A DNA stretch of 8,607 nucleotides from Phycisphaerae bacterium (GTDB lineage Bacteria; Planctomycetota; Phycisphaerae; UBA1845). The translations under genes and the position numbers were made by a program. Positions within the stretch are counted from its first letter, which is position 1, and every line of letters begins with the position of its first letter. The stretch covers positions 1-8,607 of the forward strand of contig JAJDDU010000514.1 in assembly GCA_029260155.1 (NCBI GenBank), written 5' to 3'. The notes below the pieces were generated by a model. That model saw only the letters and a list, made by a program, of their open reading frames with translations, was not told the origin of the DNA and made no database searches. Shown here piece after piece: positions 1 through 6,537 of this stretch.

Positions 1-49
<49 letters not shown>

Positions 50-88
50 GTTGCCCCTCCCCGGTGTCGGCGGGTTGGCTAGGCGGTC

Positions 89-676
89 TTATTCCGGGCC
101 GTTTTTCACGCTTGAAAGCCTATCGGCATCTCGGACCAGCCGTGCCGTCTCGGCGTCCGGCGAATAGCACCGTTTTCCATCGATGATAATGAGAACGCCA
201 TCATCCTGTTTGGGCTCGCCCAGGCGTGTCTCTTTCACGTCCGCGTGGACGACAGCCCATGCAACAAAATCACGTAAAGTCACGATGCCCACTGCGGCCC
301 CCTGATCGTCCACAACAGGAAGACAGGATACTCGTTCTCGGAGTATCTGCTCCGCTGCCGCTGCGATGGTCTCATCCGGCGTGGTTGTTACCAGATTCCG
401 GGACATGATTTGATGGACACGTTTTTGCAGCGTATTGAGATCCTGAGAGCGCTCCATCGTCTTGCTGCCTACGAACGGGCTCACCACTTTGAGGATGTCT
501 CGATCCGATACCACACCATGGGCTTTATCACGCTCCATGATGACGACATGGTGACATCGTTCACGCTCAAACAGACGCTTAACGGTCAAGAGCGAATCAT
601 CCATGTCAACGGAGTGCACCGGTGTTGTCATGATGTCTCGGATATGCTGTTGAGATCGACTCGCCGGCTGCTGCAT
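89..676 (-). CDS. Tandem CBS-domain protein (195 aa)
   Basis: This is a stand-alone cytoplasmic protein with two CBS motifs, a fold that pairs to bind adenosine nucleotides (AMP, ATP, sometimes SAM) and act as an energy or ligand sensor. CBS1 covers about residues 12-66, from IRDIMTTPV to GVVSDRD at 54-60. CBS2 covers about 87-141, from VHQIMSRNLV to GIVTLRD at 130-136. The two G-x-x-[ST]-x-x-D strings are the usual ribose/phosphate-contacting motifs. A tail of about 55 residues follows, containing VLIIIDGKRCYSPD, which I do not recognise. There is no signal peptide or membrane segment. The start is placed at 676 because a strong Shine-Dalgarno (GGGAGGTGG, 681-689 complement) precedes it; an upstream in-frame ATG at 739 has no such site. 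Its target is unknown. It is convergent with the tRNA and divergent from the subtilase. Confidence 0.94.
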   Translation of the reverse strand: MQQPASRSQQHIRDIMTTPVHSVDMDDSLLTVKRLFERERCHHVVIMERDKAHGVVSDRDILKVVSPFVGSKTMERSQDLNTLQKRVHQIMSRNLVTTTPDETIAAAAEQILRERVSCLPVVDDQGAAVGIVTLRDFVAWAVVHADVKETRLGEPKQDDGVLIIIDGKRCYSPDAETARLVRDADRLSSVKNGPE

Positions 677-680
677 GAAA

Positions 681-689
681 CCACCTCCC
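681..689 (-). promoter_or_regulatory. Ribosome binding site of the CBS gene
   Basis: The minus strand reads GGGAGGTGG, with core GGAGGT ending 6 bases before the ATG at 676-674. It decides the start in favour of the shorter 195-residue form over the upstream ATG at 739. Confidence 0.85.
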
Positions 690-975
690 TGAATCGGGTG
701 CTGCGCCTTGGCCACATGAGGTCTGATCACGCAGTGCAACTACGAACCACGCCTCGCGTCAACCAGCCACACCGATGGTCAGCGTAGGCGAGATTGCCTT
801 GGCTCGCAATTCGAGCGAGCTACTCCGAACGGCATCATGTGAGAGGCTCGGCGGCCCGCAATGCTGCGCGTGTCGGCCAAATGTCCAGCTTCTCGCGGGT
901 CGTTTGCCCCGTGCCATGACCGTATCCACTGTAGGCGGTGCCCAGCAACCCACTCCATTCACGCTTCGATAGTTC

Positions 976-990
976 GTTCGTGTCACGAAC
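976..990. promoter_or_regulatory. Palindrome, candidate operator
   Basis: GTTCGTG T CACGAAC is a perfect 7-base inverted repeat with one central base. It lies between divergent genes, about 50 bases upstream of the candidate -35 of the subtilase and 3 bases from a second perfect palindrome. The size and symmetry fit a dimeric repressor or activator site. No regulator can be named. Confidence 0.45.
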
Positions 991-993
991 AAC

Positions 994-1007
994 TAGGGAT
1001 ATCCCTA
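994..1007. promoter_or_regulatory. 14-bp perfect palindrome, candidate operator
   Basis: TAGGGATATCCCTA is fully self-complementary. It sits 33 bases upstream of the candidate -35 element at 1041, a usual place for an activator site. Together with the palindrome at 976-990 it forms a compact paired block in a region with no gene. Assignment as a protein-binding site is inference. Confidence 0.45.
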
Positions 1008-1040
1008 AAGGTGCTGAGCGCCCCGCAAGCACGGTTTGGT

Positions 1041-1069
1041 TTGGAGTCTAGACAGGAAATCGGTATGAT
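1041..1069 (+). promoter_or_regulatory. Candidate sigma-70-type promoter for the subtilase gene
   Basis: TTGGAG (1041-1046) and TATGAT (1064-1069) are separated by 17 bases. The -10 matches TATAAT at 5 of 6 positions; the -35 matches TTGACA at only 3. Transcription would start near 1076, giving a leader of about 65 bases before the ATG at 1142. The same TATGATG also forms tandem ATG codons of a short frame preceded by AGGAAA, so the -10 reading is not unique. Confidence 0.45.
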
Positions 1070-1129
1070 GGTTGCGGCTGACGACGGCCATGATGAACGC
1101 GCGGTGGCGCGCAGGGACCGACAGGTATT

Positions 1130-1134
1130 AGGAG
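1130..1134 (+). promoter_or_regulatory. Ribosome binding site of the subtilase gene
   Basis: AGGAG ends 7 bases before the ATG at 1142. It fixes the start of the long reading frame at a codon that begins directly with a signal peptide. A competing ATG at 1138 is in another frame and too close to the site. Confidence 0.85.
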
Positions 1135-1141
1135 CGGATGG

Positions 1142-4100
1142 ATGCACTTACGTATTGCGGTGGCGGTTGCGGTGGGAATCGGATGCTATGCGGCGTTGAC
1201 GCGGGCGGACCAAGCTCCTCTCGAACCAGCGAACGTGACGGCGGCACCGAGCGGCGAAACAGCCATCCGCTGGTACAGCGGACTGGAATCATCAACAACA
1301 AAGACGCCTGCGCAGCTCCGGGATATTCTGAGCGCCTTGGGCGCGATCGCTGAACAGCGTCACATTGTCGTGCAATTCGCCGAACCGGTAGGACCGACAC
1401 GGCGCGAGGCGATGCGGGCGTCCGGTTTGCGCCTGCTCAGCTACCTCGGCGACAATGCGTTCTTCGCCGCGATGTCTCCCGAGGGCTTTCGGCCCGCTGT
1501 TCTTTCGCAGACGCCTGGGTTCATTGACGCGCGCGCCATCGAGCGAAGCTGGAAGCTGCACCCAAACTTTATCGCCGGTCCGATCCCCAAATGGGCCATC
1601 GTCGATGCGAAGGAGCCGAACAACGCTGTCGTAGCCGCCTACATCATGTTTCACCGAGACGTCGCTCTGGCCTCGGTGGGCGTCAACACCGTGGTGGCGA
1701 AAAACGCGAAGATTATCTCGCGGCTGCACACTGTGAACGGACTGGTGATCGAGCTTCCATTGTCGGAGTTGCCGGCGCTCGCGGACGAGGACGTCGTTCA
1801 GTGGATCGAGCCGCCACTGCCGAAATTCAGCGAGCTCAACAACAGCAACCGGGAAATCACCGGAGCCAACATTGTTCAGGACGCTCCGTACGGGCTTGAC
1901 GGCTCGGGCGTCACCGTCCTCGTCTACGACGGCGGCGCCGCGTCTGCGAGTCACCCCGACTTCGGTGGTCGCCTGACCGCGCGCGATACTTCCGGCACAT
2001 CCGACCACGCAACGCACGTCTCCGGCACGATCGGCGGTGACGGCAGTGACAGCGGCGGCTTGTATCGGGGCATGGCGCCGGGGGTGACGATCGAGTCCTA
2101 CGGGTTCGAGCAGGAGGGTGGCTTGCAGGAAGGGTTCCTGTACCACGATCCTGGGGACATGGAAGCGGACTACGGCGAGGCCATCAACACGCACGGCGCC
2201 GTGATTTCCAACAATTCGATCGGCACGAACACCGCGCCCAACGGGTTTCCCTGCGAATGGGAGGGTAACTATGGCGTGACGGGAAACCTGATTGACTCTA
2301 TCGTGGGTGGAGGCCTCGGTAGCCCATTTCGGGTTGTTTGGGCGAACGGAAACGAACGCAGCAGCGGAGCTTGCGGCAGTACTTACCACACAACCGCACC
2401 GCCCGCTTGCGCAAAGAACCACATCACCGTCGGAGCGTTGAATTCCAACGACGATTCCAACACCTCTTTCACGAGTTGGGGCCCGTGCGACGACGACCGC
2501 CTGAAACCCGACGTCTCCGCACCCGGCTGTCAGAGCGACGACGACAACACCGTCACATCGTGTTCGAGCGGCGGCGGGTATACTGGCAAGTGCGGCACGT
2601 CCATGGCATCTCCAACCGTCTGTGGCCTGTCGGCGTTGCTGCTTCAGGACTTCCGCATGGAGTTTCCGGATGAGCCGGACTTCAGGAACTCGACGCTCAA
2701 GGCTCTTCTCGCGCACAATGCCGTGGACGTGGGCAACACGGGGCCTGATTACCAGAACGGCTATGGCTCGGTGCGGATTCAGCCGACCATCGATTTCATG
2801 CGCACCGGGAGCTTTCTGGAAGCAGACGTCAGTCAGGGAGCTACATATTCCGTGCTGACGATCGTCAATCCGGGGGATCAGCAACTCAAGGTCACGCTGG
2901 CATGGGACGACGCGCCTGGGACACCCAACGTCGACCCCGTGCTGGTGAACGATCTCGATCTCGTGGTGTTCGACCCGACGTCAACCCAGCATTTCCCGTG
3001 GACGCTCGGCGGACAGGCTGATCCCGCGTCTCCGGCGGTGCGGACGCAGGCGGATCACGTAAACAACATCGAGCAAGTCGTCGTGGACGGCCCGCAGCCC
3101 GGCGTGTGGCGCGTGGAAATCCACGGGTTCAACGTGCCCGAGGGGCCGCAGGTTTTCTCCGTGACCGCTTCGCCCAACCTGATCGACTGCTCCACACAGG
3201 GTGTGATCTCGCTCGATCGGCCGAAGTACGCCTGCGCGAGCAGCGCGACCATCTCGGTAATCGACTGCGACCTGGATACGGACAGCGGAACGACGCAGAG
3301 CGTTACCGTCAACATCGCCTCGGACACAGAGCCCGCTGGTGAATCGGTGATCTTGGTCGAGACCGACCCGGCGTCCGCTGCGTTCGACGGGACGATTCCG
3401 ATGAGCATGGTCGATGCGGGTGGTACGCTTCAGATCTCGCCGAACGACGACATCACCGCGACCTACATCGACGCGGACGACGGGTTCGGGCAGACCGACG
3501 TGGTCGTTACGGCGACGGCTGTTGTCGACTGTGAACCGCCGGTTGTTTCGAACGTCCAGGTCATCGACGTCGGACCGTTCACGTCGACCGTCACATTCGA
3601 GACGGATGAGTTGACGCGGGCGGAATTGCGCTATGGCACTGCGTGCGAAGCACTCGGCGTGACCGTTTCCGCCCCAGGTTTCCGGACATCGCACTCCCTG
3701 CGTCTTTCCGGTCTGAGCGAGAACTCGACGTACTTCCTGGCCGTCGACGTCGTGGACCAAGCAGGCAACACGGCGACCGACGACAATGCCGGAGTGTGTC
3801 ATAGCTTCGCGACACCCGACATCCCGGATTACTTCACGGAGCAGTTCGCCGGCAACTATGACCTGGCAAACACCTCGCTGGTGTTCGTGCCGAACCAATC
3901 GTTCGATTTCTATGCGTCCTGCGGTTTCCCAATAACGGAACTGCCCACCGACGCCGCCGGCGGCAACCCGGTTTCTCTCTCCGACGACGGCAACCAGTTG
4001 GTGACCGTGACCGGTGGAAACGCCGCCCTCCTGTACGGGGCGAGTTACACCGAGTTCTACATCGGCTCCAATGGCTACGTGACCTTCACCTCCGAAGACG

Positions 4101-5449
4101 GTGACTACTCCGAGACGTTCGCCGACCACTTCGACTTGCCGAGGATTTCCGGCCTGTTCGACGACCTGAACCCTTCTGCGGGTGGAACGGTTTCGTGGAA
4201 GCAACTCAGCGATCGCGTGGCGGTCACGTGGGAGAATGTACCCGAGTTCAGCAGCAGCAACTCGAACACGTTTCAAATCGAGATGTTCTTCGACGGCACG
4301 TTGGCGATAAGCATGCTCTCAATCGCAAGCAGCGACTCAATCGTCGGCCTGTCCGCAGGCGACGGCGTGGGACCGGGGTTCTTCGCGTCCGACCTGTCCA
4401 ACTCAGGCAGTTGCGGTCCCCGTCCGCCGGGCGCTTCGAGTATCGGTGTCACGACTGAAATTGCGGTGCCGGTCACGATCACGCTGAGTGCGAGTGACGA
4501 CGGTCTGCCCGATCCCCCGGCGGCGTTGAGCTACATCGTGACTTCGCTGCCCAGCGACGGAACACTGACCGATCTCGGAGGCGGCGTGATTGCGACCGTC
4601 CCGCACACGTTGGCGGGCGGAGGCAACGGCGTGAGCTACGCGCCCAATCCGTGGTTCGGCGGAACAGACAGCTTTCAGTACAAGGCCAACGACGGCGGAG
4701 TGCCTCCAGACGGCGGTGATTCCACTATCGCCACAGTGACGATCACCGTCGGCGGTCCTCAACCGGTCTACGTTTTCAACATGGACGACGATCCGAGTTG
4801 GACCGTGACGGGCCAATGGGCGTTCGGTCAGCCGACGGGGAGCGGCGGCGCCAGCGGCGGTCCCGATCCCACCGGTGGCCACACGGGAAGCAATGTGCTC
4901 GGCTTCAACTTGCAGGGCGACTACACGGACAACATGGCCGAATTCCATCTGACGACGGCCGCCATTGATTGCACGGATCTAACTGACGTGAGCGTCAGTT
5001 TTTGGCGGTGGCTGGGCGTGGAAAGCTCGACTTACGATCATGCGCGCGTGCGGGTGAGCAACGACGGCAGCAGTTGGTCCACGATCTGGGAGAATGGGGC
5101 CTCAATGTCCGATGCATCGTGGAGCCAGCAGGCGTACGACATCTCCGCCGTGGCCGACGGAGCATCGACGGTCTTTCTGCGATGGTCCATGGGGACGACG
5201 GATGGGTCGGTGCGGTATTGCGGCTGGAACATCGACGACGTCGAGATATGGGCCGTCGCGCCCCTCGCACTGCCGGGTGATATGGACAGCGACGGGGACG
5301 TCGAACTCGACGACTTCGCCGCGTTCGTCGATTGTTTCACAGGACCGAGCGGCATCGCGGGCCTCGGCTGCGACGCCGGCGATGTCGACACCGACGGTGA
5401 CGTCGATATGGCGGACTTCTACGTCATTCAGAGAGTCCTTGGACAGTAG
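1142..5449 (+). CDS. Secreted multidomain S8 subtilase, KP-43 type, with dockerin-like C-terminus (1435 aa)
   Basis: An exported serine endopeptidase. Residues 1-22 form a signal peptide, probably cut after TRA. Residues ~70-230 resemble the KP-43 propeptide (HIVVQFAEP, LSYLGDNAFFA). The catalytic domain (~240-545) shows Asp263 (VLVYDGG), His289 (HATHVSG), oxyanion Asn404 (WANGNE) and Ser487 (GTSMASP), so it should be active. Residues ~555-677 match the KP-43 C-terminal beta-barrel (LKVTLAWDDAPG, LVNDLDLVV, NVPEGPQVFSV). Then come a Ca-style beta domain (~683-795), an Fn3-like domain (~799-890), an unrecognised beta-rich domain (~905-1090), an Ig/cadherin-like domain (~1100-1204, SFQYKANDGG), a MAM-like jelly roll (~1208-1372) and a dockerin-like pair (1379-1433) with loop acidic residues D1380/1382/1384/1386/1391 and D1414/1416/1418/1420/1425. 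Typical KP-43 enzymes end after the beta-barrel, so over half of this protein is extension. The family and active site are certain; boundaries beyond residue 680 are approximate. Confidence 0.96.
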   Translation: MHLRIAVAVAVGIGCYAALTRADQAPLEPANVTAAPSGETAIRWYSGLESSTTKTPAQLRDILSALGAIAEQRHIVVQFAEPVGPTRREAMRASGLRLLSYLGDNAFFAAMSPEGFRPAVLSQTPGFIDARAIERSWKLHPNFIAGPIPKWAIVDAKEPNNAVVAAYIMFHRDVALASVGVNTVVAKNAKIISRLHTVNGLVIELPLSELPALADEDVVQWIEPPLPKFSELNNSNREITGANIVQDAPYGLDGSGVTVLVYDGGAASASHPDFGGRLTARDTSGTSDHATHVSGTIGGDGSDSGGLYRGMAPGVTIESYGFEQEGGLQEGFLYHDPGDMEADYGEAINTHGAVISNNSIGTNTAPNGFPCEWEGNYGVTGNLIDSIVGGGLGSPFRVVWANGNERSSGACGSTYHTTAPPACAKNHITVGALNSNDDSNTSFTSWGPCDDDRLKPDVSAPGCQSDDDNTVTSCSSGGGYTGKCGTSMASPTVCGLSALLLQDFRMEFPDEPDFRNSTLKALLAHNAVDVGNTGPDYQNGYGSVRIQPTIDFMRTGSFLEADVSQGATYSVLTIVNPGDQQLKVTLAWDDAPGTPNVDPVLVNDLDLVVFDPTSTQHFPWTLGGQADPASPAVRTQADHVNNIEQVVVDGPQPGVWRVEIHGFNVPEGPQVFSVTASPNLIDCSTQGVISLDRPKYACASSATISVIDCDLDTDSGTTQSVTVNIASDTEPAGESVILVETDPASAAFDGTIPMSMVDAGGTLQISPNDDITATYIDADDGFGQTDVVVTATAVVDCEPPVVSNVQVIDVGPFTSTVTFETDELTRAELRYGTACEALGVTVSAPGFRTSHSLRLSGLSENSTYFLAVDVVDQAGNTATDDNAGVCHSFATPDIPDYFTEQFAGNYDLANTSLVFVPNQSFDFYASCGFPITELPTDAAGGNPVSLSDDGNQLVTVTGGNAALLYGASYTEFYIGSNGYVTFTSEDGDYSETFADHFDLPRISGLFDDLNPSAGGTVSWKQLSDRVAVTWENVPEFSSSNSNTFQIEMFFDGTLAISMLSIASSDSIVGLSAGDGVGPGFFASDLSNSGSCGPRPPGASSIGVTTEIAVPVTITLSASDDGLPDPPAALSYIVTSLPSDGTLTDLGGGVIATVPHTLAGGGNGVSYAPNPWFGGTDSFQYKANDGGVPPDGGDSTIATVTITVGGPQPVYVFNMDDDPSWTVTGQWAFGQPTGSGGASGGPDPTGGHTGSNVLGFNLQGDYTDNMAEFHLTTAAIDCTDLTDVSVSFWRWLGVESSTYDHARVRVSNDGSSWSTIWENGASMSDASWSQQAYDISAVADGASTVFLRWSMGTTDGSVRYCGWNIDDVEIWAVAPLALPGDMDSDGDVELDDFAAFVDCFTGPSGIAGLGCDAGDVDTDGDVDMADFYVIQRVLGQ

Positions 5450-5475
5450 GCGCTCGCCCGAATGTTGATATTGAG

Positions 5476-5517
5476 GTTGTCAGTTGTCAGTCGTGGGGGC
5501 GGCTGACAACTGGCAAC
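5476..5517 (+). terminator. Long stem-loop from a heptamer repeat, possible terminator of the subtilase gene
   Basis: GTTGTCAGTTGTCAG (5476-5490) pairs with CTGACAACTGGCAAC (5503-5517): 15 pairs with one G-U wobble around a 12-base loop. The left arm is two copies of GTTGTCA. A further TGAG/CTCA pairing at the base (5472-5475 with 5517-5520) is possible with a bulge. It begins 27 bases after the stop codon, a good place for a terminator, but no T-run follows. It may instead be a dispersed REP-like element or an mRNA 3'-end stabiliser. Confidence 0.5.
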
Positions 5518-5532
5518 TCATTGGCGTTGCCA

Positions 5533-5570
5533 TCGCCGCATTTGGGCTGCATGATCGCCCCGTGCGGCGA
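5533..5570. repeat. Two-part stem-loop
   Basis: TCGCCGCA (5533-5540) pairs perfectly with TGCGGCGA (5563-5570). Inside, GGGC (5544-5547) pairs with GCCC (5557-5560) around a 9-base loop, leaving a 3-by-2 internal loop. It is GC-rich and should fold stably in RNA of either strand. The role is unknown. Confidence 0.45.
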
Positions 5571-5673
5571 GCTCATGTCACTGAAAACCGCTGAAGAAAT
5601 CGTTTTCCTGCAATAAGCGCGGCAGTCTGAACATTGAGGCTGTGTAGGCATCGGTGCACGCCACACGACGCGG

Positions 5674-5725
5674 GTCCGGCGGGAAGAACGATCCAAGCAG
5701 GCACGTTGTCCTGTGCTTGCCGGAC
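5674..5725. repeat. Imperfect stem-loop in the leader of the IPTL-CTERM gene
   Basis: GTCCGGC (5674-5680) pairs with GCCGGAC (5719-5725). Inside, AAGCA (5695-5699) pairs with TGCTT (5714-5718), contiguous with the outer 3' arm; GG/CC can add two pairs across a small bulge. A 14-base bulge lies on the 5' side. The structure ends 24 bases before the Shine-Dalgarno of the next gene, so it could affect translation or transcript stability. That role is inference. Confidence 0.35.
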
Positions 5726-5749
5726 CAGACTCAACATCGTCAGCCACTC

Positions 5750-5755
5750 GGAGGA
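5750..5755 (+). promoter_or_regulatory. Ribosome binding site of the IPTL-CTERM gene
   Basis: GGAGGA ends 7 bases before the ATG at 5763. It selects that codon over the in-frame ATG at 5634, whose extra 43 residues would bury the signal peptide and look non-coding. Confidence 0.85.
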
Positions 5756-5762
5756 ATGGGAA

Positions 5763-6485
5763 ATGAGCCAGTCTAAGACCCACGAACGAAACGGGAGCAT
5801 TCGGGGAGTGATCGCCGCGCTTTGTGTGTGCCTGTTGGCGGGCTCAACAGCCTTCGGGCAGGTGTTGCCCGGGCCATGTGCCATCGATATGGAGTCGCCC
5901 GCGTGCCCGGACTCTGCCACGGCGTGCGGTGCGGACTTTGCGGGCGGGAGCGGCTGCATCGTCGCGGGATTGGGTAACTGCTATCAAAGCGGAATTCGCG
6001 GCTACGGCGTGCCTGCGGGCATGACGTTGAACATCGATCTGAACGCCGATCTTCTGAAACTGGATGTGTTCTTCGCGAACGAGACGGGCGGTTCCGGCAC
6101 GATGACGTTCTTCGACGCGACGGATGTGCAAGTGGACGCGCCGATCATGACCAATGGTGATTGCGCAAACGGCCCCATGCCGCCTCCGCAAATCGTCACG
6201 TTCAGCTCGGCGGTCCGCAGAATCGAAGTAACTGCCACCGGCGCGCGCGTCTGGATCGACGATTTCACAGTCAACCCCGACGTGTGCGGCAACGGAACGC
6301 TCGACGCGGGTGAAGACTGCGACGACGGGAACCTCGACAACGGCGACGGATGCGACGCAACCTGCGCGGTCGAGGTGGTAGATCCCGTGCCAACCGCCTC
6401 TGAATGGGGACTTGGCGTCATGACCCTGCTGTTGCTGTCCGCTGGGACGGTCGTTCTGCGTCGTCGCACGCCATCGGTGGCGTAG
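5763..6485 (+). CDS. Secreted IPTL-CTERM protein with a Myxococcus-type Cys-rich repeat (240 aa)
   Basis: A small exported surface protein. Residues 1-32 are a signal peptide (basic start, hydrophobic VIAALCVCLLAGSTA, likely cut after FG). Residues ~36-170 form a beta-rich domain ending IEVTATGARVWIDDFTV, of a type seen in PEP-CTERM-class proteins; its ligand is unknown. Residues 175-201 are one copy of the Myxococcus Cys-rich repeat (CGNG, GEDCDDGN, GDGC, C), with Cys175, 186, 197 and 201. Residues 209-235 are the sorting tail: VPTASEWG, a hydrophobic helix and RRR. IPTL-CTERM tails are recognised by exosortase-family enzymes, so the protein is probably processed and anchored at the envelope; no exosortase is in this window. 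It follows the subtilase on the same strand, but a gap of 313 bases with stem-loops argues for separate transcription. The tail call is firm; the N-terminal domain is not identified. Confidence 0.9.
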   Translation: MSQSKTHERNGSIRGVIAALCVCLLAGSTAFGQVLPGPCAIDMESPACPDSATACGADFAGGSGCIVAGLGNCYQSGIRGYGVPAGMTLNIDLNADLLKLDVFFANETGGSGTMTFFDATDVQVDAPIMTNGDCANGPMPPPQIVTFSSAVRRIEVTATGARVWIDDFTVNPDVCGNGTLDAGEDCDDGNLDNGDGCDATCAVEVVDPVPTASEWGLGVMTLLLLSAGTVVLRRRTPSVA

Positions 6486-6495
6486 GTGTATCAGT

Positions 6496-6529
6496 CGGGT
6501 GGCCCGTGGCTTTGGCGGCGGGCCACCCG
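6496..6529. terminator. Bidirectional stem-loop between convergent genes
   Basis: CGGGTGGCCCG (6496-6506) pairs perfectly with CGGGCCACCCG (6519-6529): 11 GC-rich pairs with a 12-base loop. It starts 11 bases after the stop of the IPTL-CTERM gene and ends 9 bases from the stop of the minus-strand transporter gene, the usual position of a shared terminator. There is no T-run on either side, so it may act with Rho or as a 3'-end barrier. Confidence 0.7.
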
Positions 6530-6537
6530 CGCCAGCG

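Larger units (their letters stand above)
677..1141. other. Divergent intergenic region, no convincing gene
   Basis: These 465 bases separate the divergently transcribed CBS and subtilase genes. Short open frames on both strands lack ribosome sites, overlap one another and resemble no protein I know. The region holds a small stem-loop at 802-820 (GCTCGC/GCGAGC, 7-base loop), two adjacent palindromes at 976-1007, a candidate rightward promoter at 1041-1069, and a possible 13-codon leader frame at 1090-1131. No clear promoter for the CBS gene was found. Confidence 0.7.
5450..5762. other. Structured intergenic region without a gene
   Basis: These 313 bases between two plus-strand genes encode no supported protein; the open frame running back to 5634 is only an upstream extension of the next gene. 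Four stem-loops lie in series: 5476-5517, 5533-5570, 5583-5607 and 5674-5725. I see no clear -35/-10 pair for the downstream gene. Confidence 0.7.

Noticed and set aside
734..762. A minus-strand promoter for the CBS gene with TTGACG (757-762) as -35
   Set aside because: At 17 bases the downstream hexamer reads TTGCAC, not a credible -10, and neighbouring spacings are no better.
1184..1186. Cys15 in the subtilase signal region as a lipoprotein attachment site
   Set aside because: The preceding residues (VGIG) do not fit the lipobox pattern of Leu at -3 with a small residue at -1, and a normal signal-peptidase site follows at residue 22.
1065..1199. A 44-codon frame from the tandem ATG at 1065, preceded by AGGAAA
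   Set aside because: It overlaps the subtilase start by nearly 60 bases in another frame, has a low-complexity charged product, and competes with the much better supported start at 1142.
1292..2884. A 530-codon open frame on the minus strand opposite the subtilase
   Set aside because: Its product is rich in Arg, Val, His and Asp with no recognisable domain. It mirrors the codon bias of the plus-strand gene, whose catalytic motifs prove that strand codes.
2981..4276. A 431-codon minus-strand open frame opposite the beta-domain region
   Set aside because: Same explanation: an antisense shadow of GC-rich coding sequence, Arg/Val-rich and without known motifs.
5511..5525. A sigma-54-like -24/-12 element (TGGCA, then T-x-GC, with GG-N10-GC spacing)
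   Set aside because: PEP-CTERM-class genes in some bacteria have such promoters, but here the -24 half lies inside the 3' arm of a hairpin, the element is about 240 bases from the start codon, and two consensus positions fail. Not supported without transcript data.
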